Position numbers and translations under genes: made by a program. A stretch of DNA of 35,391 nt. Source: an uncultured Bacilli bacterium. GTDB taxonomy: Bacteria > Bacillota_I > Bacilli_A > RFN20 > CAG-826. The stretch lies in contig CAKPJO010000002.1 in assembly GCA_934162685.1 (NCBI GenBank), positions 1-35,391 of the forward strand, given 5' to 3'. Under the pieces are notes generated by a model. It searched no databases and was not told where the DNA came from. It saw only the letters and a program-made list of their open reading frames with translations. Below are positions 32,553 to 35,391 of the stretch, in pieces (within the stretch, counting starts at the first letter, position 1; the number at the start of each line of letters is the position of its first letter).

Positions 32553-34136
32553 TTAAGAATTATATTTATTTTTAATAAACTCACCAATTCTTAAGCCATC
32601 AATAGCCGCGGACATAATGCCTCCAGCATATGACGCTCCTTCTCCACAAGGATAAACACCTTTAATGTTTGACTCACCAAATTCATTTCTAGGCATTTTA
32701 AGTGGACTTGATGACCGTGTTTCAATTCCTGTCATTATTGCATCATAATCTTTAAAAAACGGATATTTTTTAGCTAACATTGGTAAGCCTAACTTTAACG
32801 ATTCGCTGACAAAATCAGGCAACATCGAATCTAAATTAGTAAAATATGTTCCTGGAGTATAAGTTGGTTTTACTTTTCCTAATTTTATAGTTTTTTTGTT
32901 ATTTAAAAAGTCTTCCACTCTTTGAATAGGAGCAAAATAAGGATATACTTTATTAAATGCTTTTCTTTCAAATTGCTCTTGGAAGTACATGCCATCTAAT
33001 GGTGAAGACTTATAATAATCATCAATATTAACATTTACCAACAAAGCTGAATTAGCGTTTTCTAAATCTCTTTTAAAGAAACTCATTCCATTAGTGACCA
33101 CTGTTTCTTTAGTAGTATTTGATCCTACCACTACACCACCCGGGCACATACAAAATGAATATAAGGTGCGTCCATTAGGAAGATGAACTGCTAGTTTATA
33201 GTCAGCTACTGGAAGTTTTTTGTTTTTATAAAATTCCCCATATTGTGATTTATTAACTGCATTTTGCAAATGCTCAATACGCACTCCCATTGAAAATGGT
33301 TTTGGTTGCATAGTGATATTACAATTATAAAGCATCTTAAATGTGTCTCTAGCACTATGACCAATGGCTAAAATCACATCATCAGTTTCAATTTCCATTT
33401 TGTTATGCTCATGTTCAACAACTACAGAATGTATTTTATTACCTTTAATATTCAAATCCACTAATTTATGTTCAAATAATACTTCTCCGCCTAAAGATAT
33501 TATTTCTTTTCTAATATTTTTCACGACATTTTTAAGATAATCGCTACCAATATGAGGATGAGCCTCATAATAAATGTTTTGTGGCGCTCCATGTTTAATA
33601 AACTCGTTTAGGCAAAATCTTATACGTGGATCTTTTATTCCTGTAGTAAGTTTCCCATCACTATAAGTTCCTGCTCCACCTTCACCAAAACATGTATTAG
33701 ATTCTTCTAAAAATACACCTTGTTTTTGAAAATTCATGATGTCTACATCACGCTCTTCAATGCATTTTCCACGCTCAATAACAATTGGATTAGTTTTTGC
33801 TCTTGCTAAATATAAAGCTAAAAACATTCCAGCTGGACCAAATCCCACTACCACTGGGCGATGATTCATTTTAATAAGAGGAATATATAAATCTTCTATA
33901 AAATTAGGAATACTTATATCTTTTAACGTAGAAATATCAATATCTTTTTTTAGTGTTACAAGTAAAGAATAAACAAAAAGTATATTTTGTTTTTTTCTAG
34001 CATCTACTGCTTTTTTTATAATTTTATAGTTTTCAATATCTTCTTTTTGAATATGAAGCATTTTAACTAGTTTATACTCTAGTTTACTTTCTTCATCATT
34101 TAATGTTAAAAACACATTATTAACAATTACTTGCAT
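32553..34136 (-). CDS. FAD-dependent dehydrogenase, COG2509 family
   Basis: This 527-residue flavoprotein has an N-terminal ~90-residue domain and then the FAD motif VVGFGPAGMFLALYLARA. The family signature FGEGGAGTYSDGKLTTG (about residues 151-167) follows, then AIGHSARDTFKML, CMCPGGVV, TGIETRSSSPLKMPR, and the FAD-closing GEGASYAGGIMSAAIDGLRIGEF. The family is widespread in Firmicutes but has no settled substrate. The ATG at 34136 follows AGGAG and overlaps the HI0933-like gene by 10 bases (ATGCAAGTAA). Confidence 0.88.
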   Translation of the reverse strand: MQVIVNNVFLTLNDEESKLEYKLVKMLHIQKEDIENYKIIKKAVDARKKQNILFVYSLLVTLKKDIDISTLKDISIPNFIEDLYIPLIKMNHRPVVVGFGPAGMFLALYLARAKTNPIVIERGKCIEERDVDIMNFQKQGVFLEESNTCFGEGGAGTYSDGKLTTGIKDPRIRFCLNEFIKHGAPQNIYYEAHPHIGSDYLKNVVKNIRKEIISLGGEVLFEHKLVDLNIKGNKIHSVVVEHEHNKMEIETDDVILAIGHSARDTFKMLYNCNITMQPKPFSMGVRIEHLQNAVNKSQYGEFYKNKKLPVADYKLAVHLPNGRTLYSFCMCPGGVVVGSNTTKETVVTNGMSFFKRDLENANSALLVNVNIDDYYKSSPLDGMYFQEQFERKAFNKVYPYFAPIQRVEDFLNNKKTIKLGKVKPTYTPGTYFTNLDSMLPDFVSESLKLGLPMLAKKYPFFKDYDAIMTGIETRSSSPLKMPRNEFGESNIKGVYPCGEGASYAGGIMSAAIDGLRIGEFIKNKYNS

Positions 34137-35278
34137 AATAAATCTCCTAAATAAAAGGCGCTACCAAAAGCCCACATTAAATTAAATCCACCGCATAATC
34201 CATCATTGTTAATAATTTCTCCAACAAAATAAACATTATTTTCCATTTTAGATTCTAGATTATTAGTAAAGTTGTTTTTTAAAACACCACCAATTGTTAT
34301 TTGAGCATTATCAAAATTATAATTATCTAAATAAGTAAATTTTAAATTTTTACACATCTTAATAGCTGACTTAATATTGTTATCATTACCTAATCTTTTT
34401 AAAATATAATTAGTTAATGGGAAAGCAAAAAAAGCTTTTAAAAAATCATTAGTGCTTTTATTAATAAATTCTTTTAATAATGCTTCTTCATTATATTCTG
34501 GTAATAAATCAAAATAAATAGTGGCATTTTGCAAGTTTTTTCTAGCAATCAAAGAACTAATATTAAATATTACAATGCCTGATAAGCCATTATCTTTAAA
34601 TAAAACTTCTCCTTGTTCTTGATGCACTATTTTATCATTGTTTTTTAATGTAACAATTGCTTTAGCGCGTTGCCCAGATATGTCTTTAGTTTTTTCTTTA
34701 GTAATTATTGGACATAAACCTGGTTTTAAGTCATTTATATCATAATTATGATTTTTTAAAATATTAAAAACACTTCCATCAGAGCCTAATTTTTGATAAC
34801 TCTTACCACCAGTTGCAAAAACTAACTTATCACTTACAAATGTGCGCTTATTAGTATATATCTCAATTTTATTTTTTATTAACTTATAATCAATAACATT
34901 TTCTTCAAAAGCAAATTCAATGCCTAATTCATCACATTTTTCAAATAAAAAATCAACAAAAGCTTTTGATGATTCGCTATAGGGATAGCATAAATCACCT
35001 ATCATTTTTGTTTTTATTCCTAAATTATTCCAAAATGTATTTTGATAACTAAAATTATACTTTCCAAATATTAGATTGGTTAAGTTATTATCATAATAAG
35101 TCCATTCTTCAATATGATTATTTCCAATATTGCATTTACCATTACCAGTAGCTAGTAATTTGCGGCCAGCCTTACTATTTTTATCTAATACTAAAACATG
35201 TAGATTAGGATTATTTAGTTTTAATTTTATAGCTAAGGCAAGTCCACTTGCGCCTGCACCAACAATAGTAATTTGCAT
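34127..35278 (-). CDS. HI0933/YhiN-like NAD(P)/FAD-dependent flavoprotein
   Basis: This 383-residue flavoprotein belongs to the HI0933 (YhiN/BaiN) family. It has ITIVGAGASGLALAIKL at the N-terminus, the signature GRKLLATGNGKCNIGN (about 37-52), PYSESSKAFVDFL, FATGGKSYQKLGSDG, and the ending GLCGGFNLMWAFGSAFYLG. Some relatives act on bile-acid intermediates, but most have no known substrate. The longest frame adds 13 codons; AGGAG eight bases before the ATG at 35278 decides the start. It is the first gene of the operon running to the polymerase-like gene. Confidence 0.9.
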   Translation of the reverse strand: MQITIVGAGASGLALAIKLKLNNPNLHVLVLDKNSKAGRKLLATGNGKCNIGNNHIEEWTYYDNNLTNLIFGKYNFSYQNTFWNNLGIKTKMIGDLCYPYSESSKAFVDFLFEKCDELGIEFAFEENVIDYKLIKNKIEIYTNKRTFVSDKLVFATGGKSYQKLGSDGSVFNILKNHNYDINDLKPGLCPIITKEKTKDISGQRAKAIVTLKNNDKIVHQEQGEVLFKDNGLSGIVIFNISSLIARKNLQNATIYFDLLPEYNEEALLKEFINKSTNDFLKAFFAFPLTNYILKRLGNDNNIKSAIKMCKNLKFTYLDNYNFDNAQITIGGVLKNNFTNNLESKMENNVYFVGEIINNDGLCGGFNLMWAFGSAFYLGDLLCK

Positions 35279-35296
35279 ATTTTCATCTCCTACAAA

Positions 35297-35325
35297 ATTA
35301 TACAAAAATGATAGCAATTAATCAA
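35297..35325 (-). promoter_or_regulatory. Promoter of the flavoprotein-glycan operon
   Basis: Minus strand TTGATT (35325-35320) and TATAAT (35302-35297) are separated by 17 bases, about 20 bases before the HI0933-like ATG. The remaining ~65 bases to the window edge show nothing I can identify. Confidence 0.65.
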
Positions 35326-35391
35326 TTACTGAAGTTGAACTTGATTTGTTAAGAACACTAAATTTTCATCTATTTCTATTTGCTATTGAAT

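Overview
The window is a low-G+C (about 30% by eye) stretch from a monoderm bacterium of the Bacilli/Mollicutes-related part of the Firmicutes. Signs of this are AT-rich genes with GGAGG or GGTGA ribosome sites, ECF-type thiamin uptake under a TPP riboswitch, an oversized Mollicutes-like OppA/OppB, a GerQ-like coat protein and a BspA-type leucine-rich surface protein. Trp is always TGG. TGA closes only one of the 33 genes. I suspect an uncultured gut lineage near Erysipelotrichales/RF39, but this is inference.

Left part (1-13979). The first unit is the tRNA t6A-modification operon tsaE-tsaB-rimI-tsaD (minus). A membrane zinc-ribbon protein plus a short thioredoxin-reductase-like flavoprotein (plus) follow. 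Next is a decayed stretch of about 0.7 kb that still holds the C-terminus of a DUF4143-type ATPase. Then comes an ABC ATPase/FtsX-permease pair with a previously unlisted 44-residue membrane peptide (minus), preceded by a consensus promoter with a palindromic operator-like site. After these lie a nucleoside tri/diphosphatase, a membrane protein of unknown function, a TPP riboswitch with a long ThiT-like transporter, YccF, a GerQ-like protein (plus), and a membrane protein coupled to uracil-DNA glycosylase.

Right part (14094-35391). This part is dominated by envelope functions: three GT-B glycosyltransferases and a flippase (14-19 kb), and then an oppABCDF operon that ends in a translationally coupled leucine-rich surface protein (19-28 kb). 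A second set of envelope genes follows: a TupA-like ATP-grasp protein, a lipoprotein, and an operon of two flavoproteins, a GT-D-like protein and a Wzy-like polytopic membrane protein (28.5-35.3 kb). The glycan genes could together make a surface polysaccharide, with transferases, polymerase/ligase-like protein and flippase. No priming sugar-phosphate transferase is visible, and the genes sit in five separate transcription units.

No tRNA, rRNA, CRISPR array, insertion sequence or intact mobile element was seen. Most starts were moved downstream from the longest reading frame to an ATG with a well-placed ribosome site; this is noted per gene.
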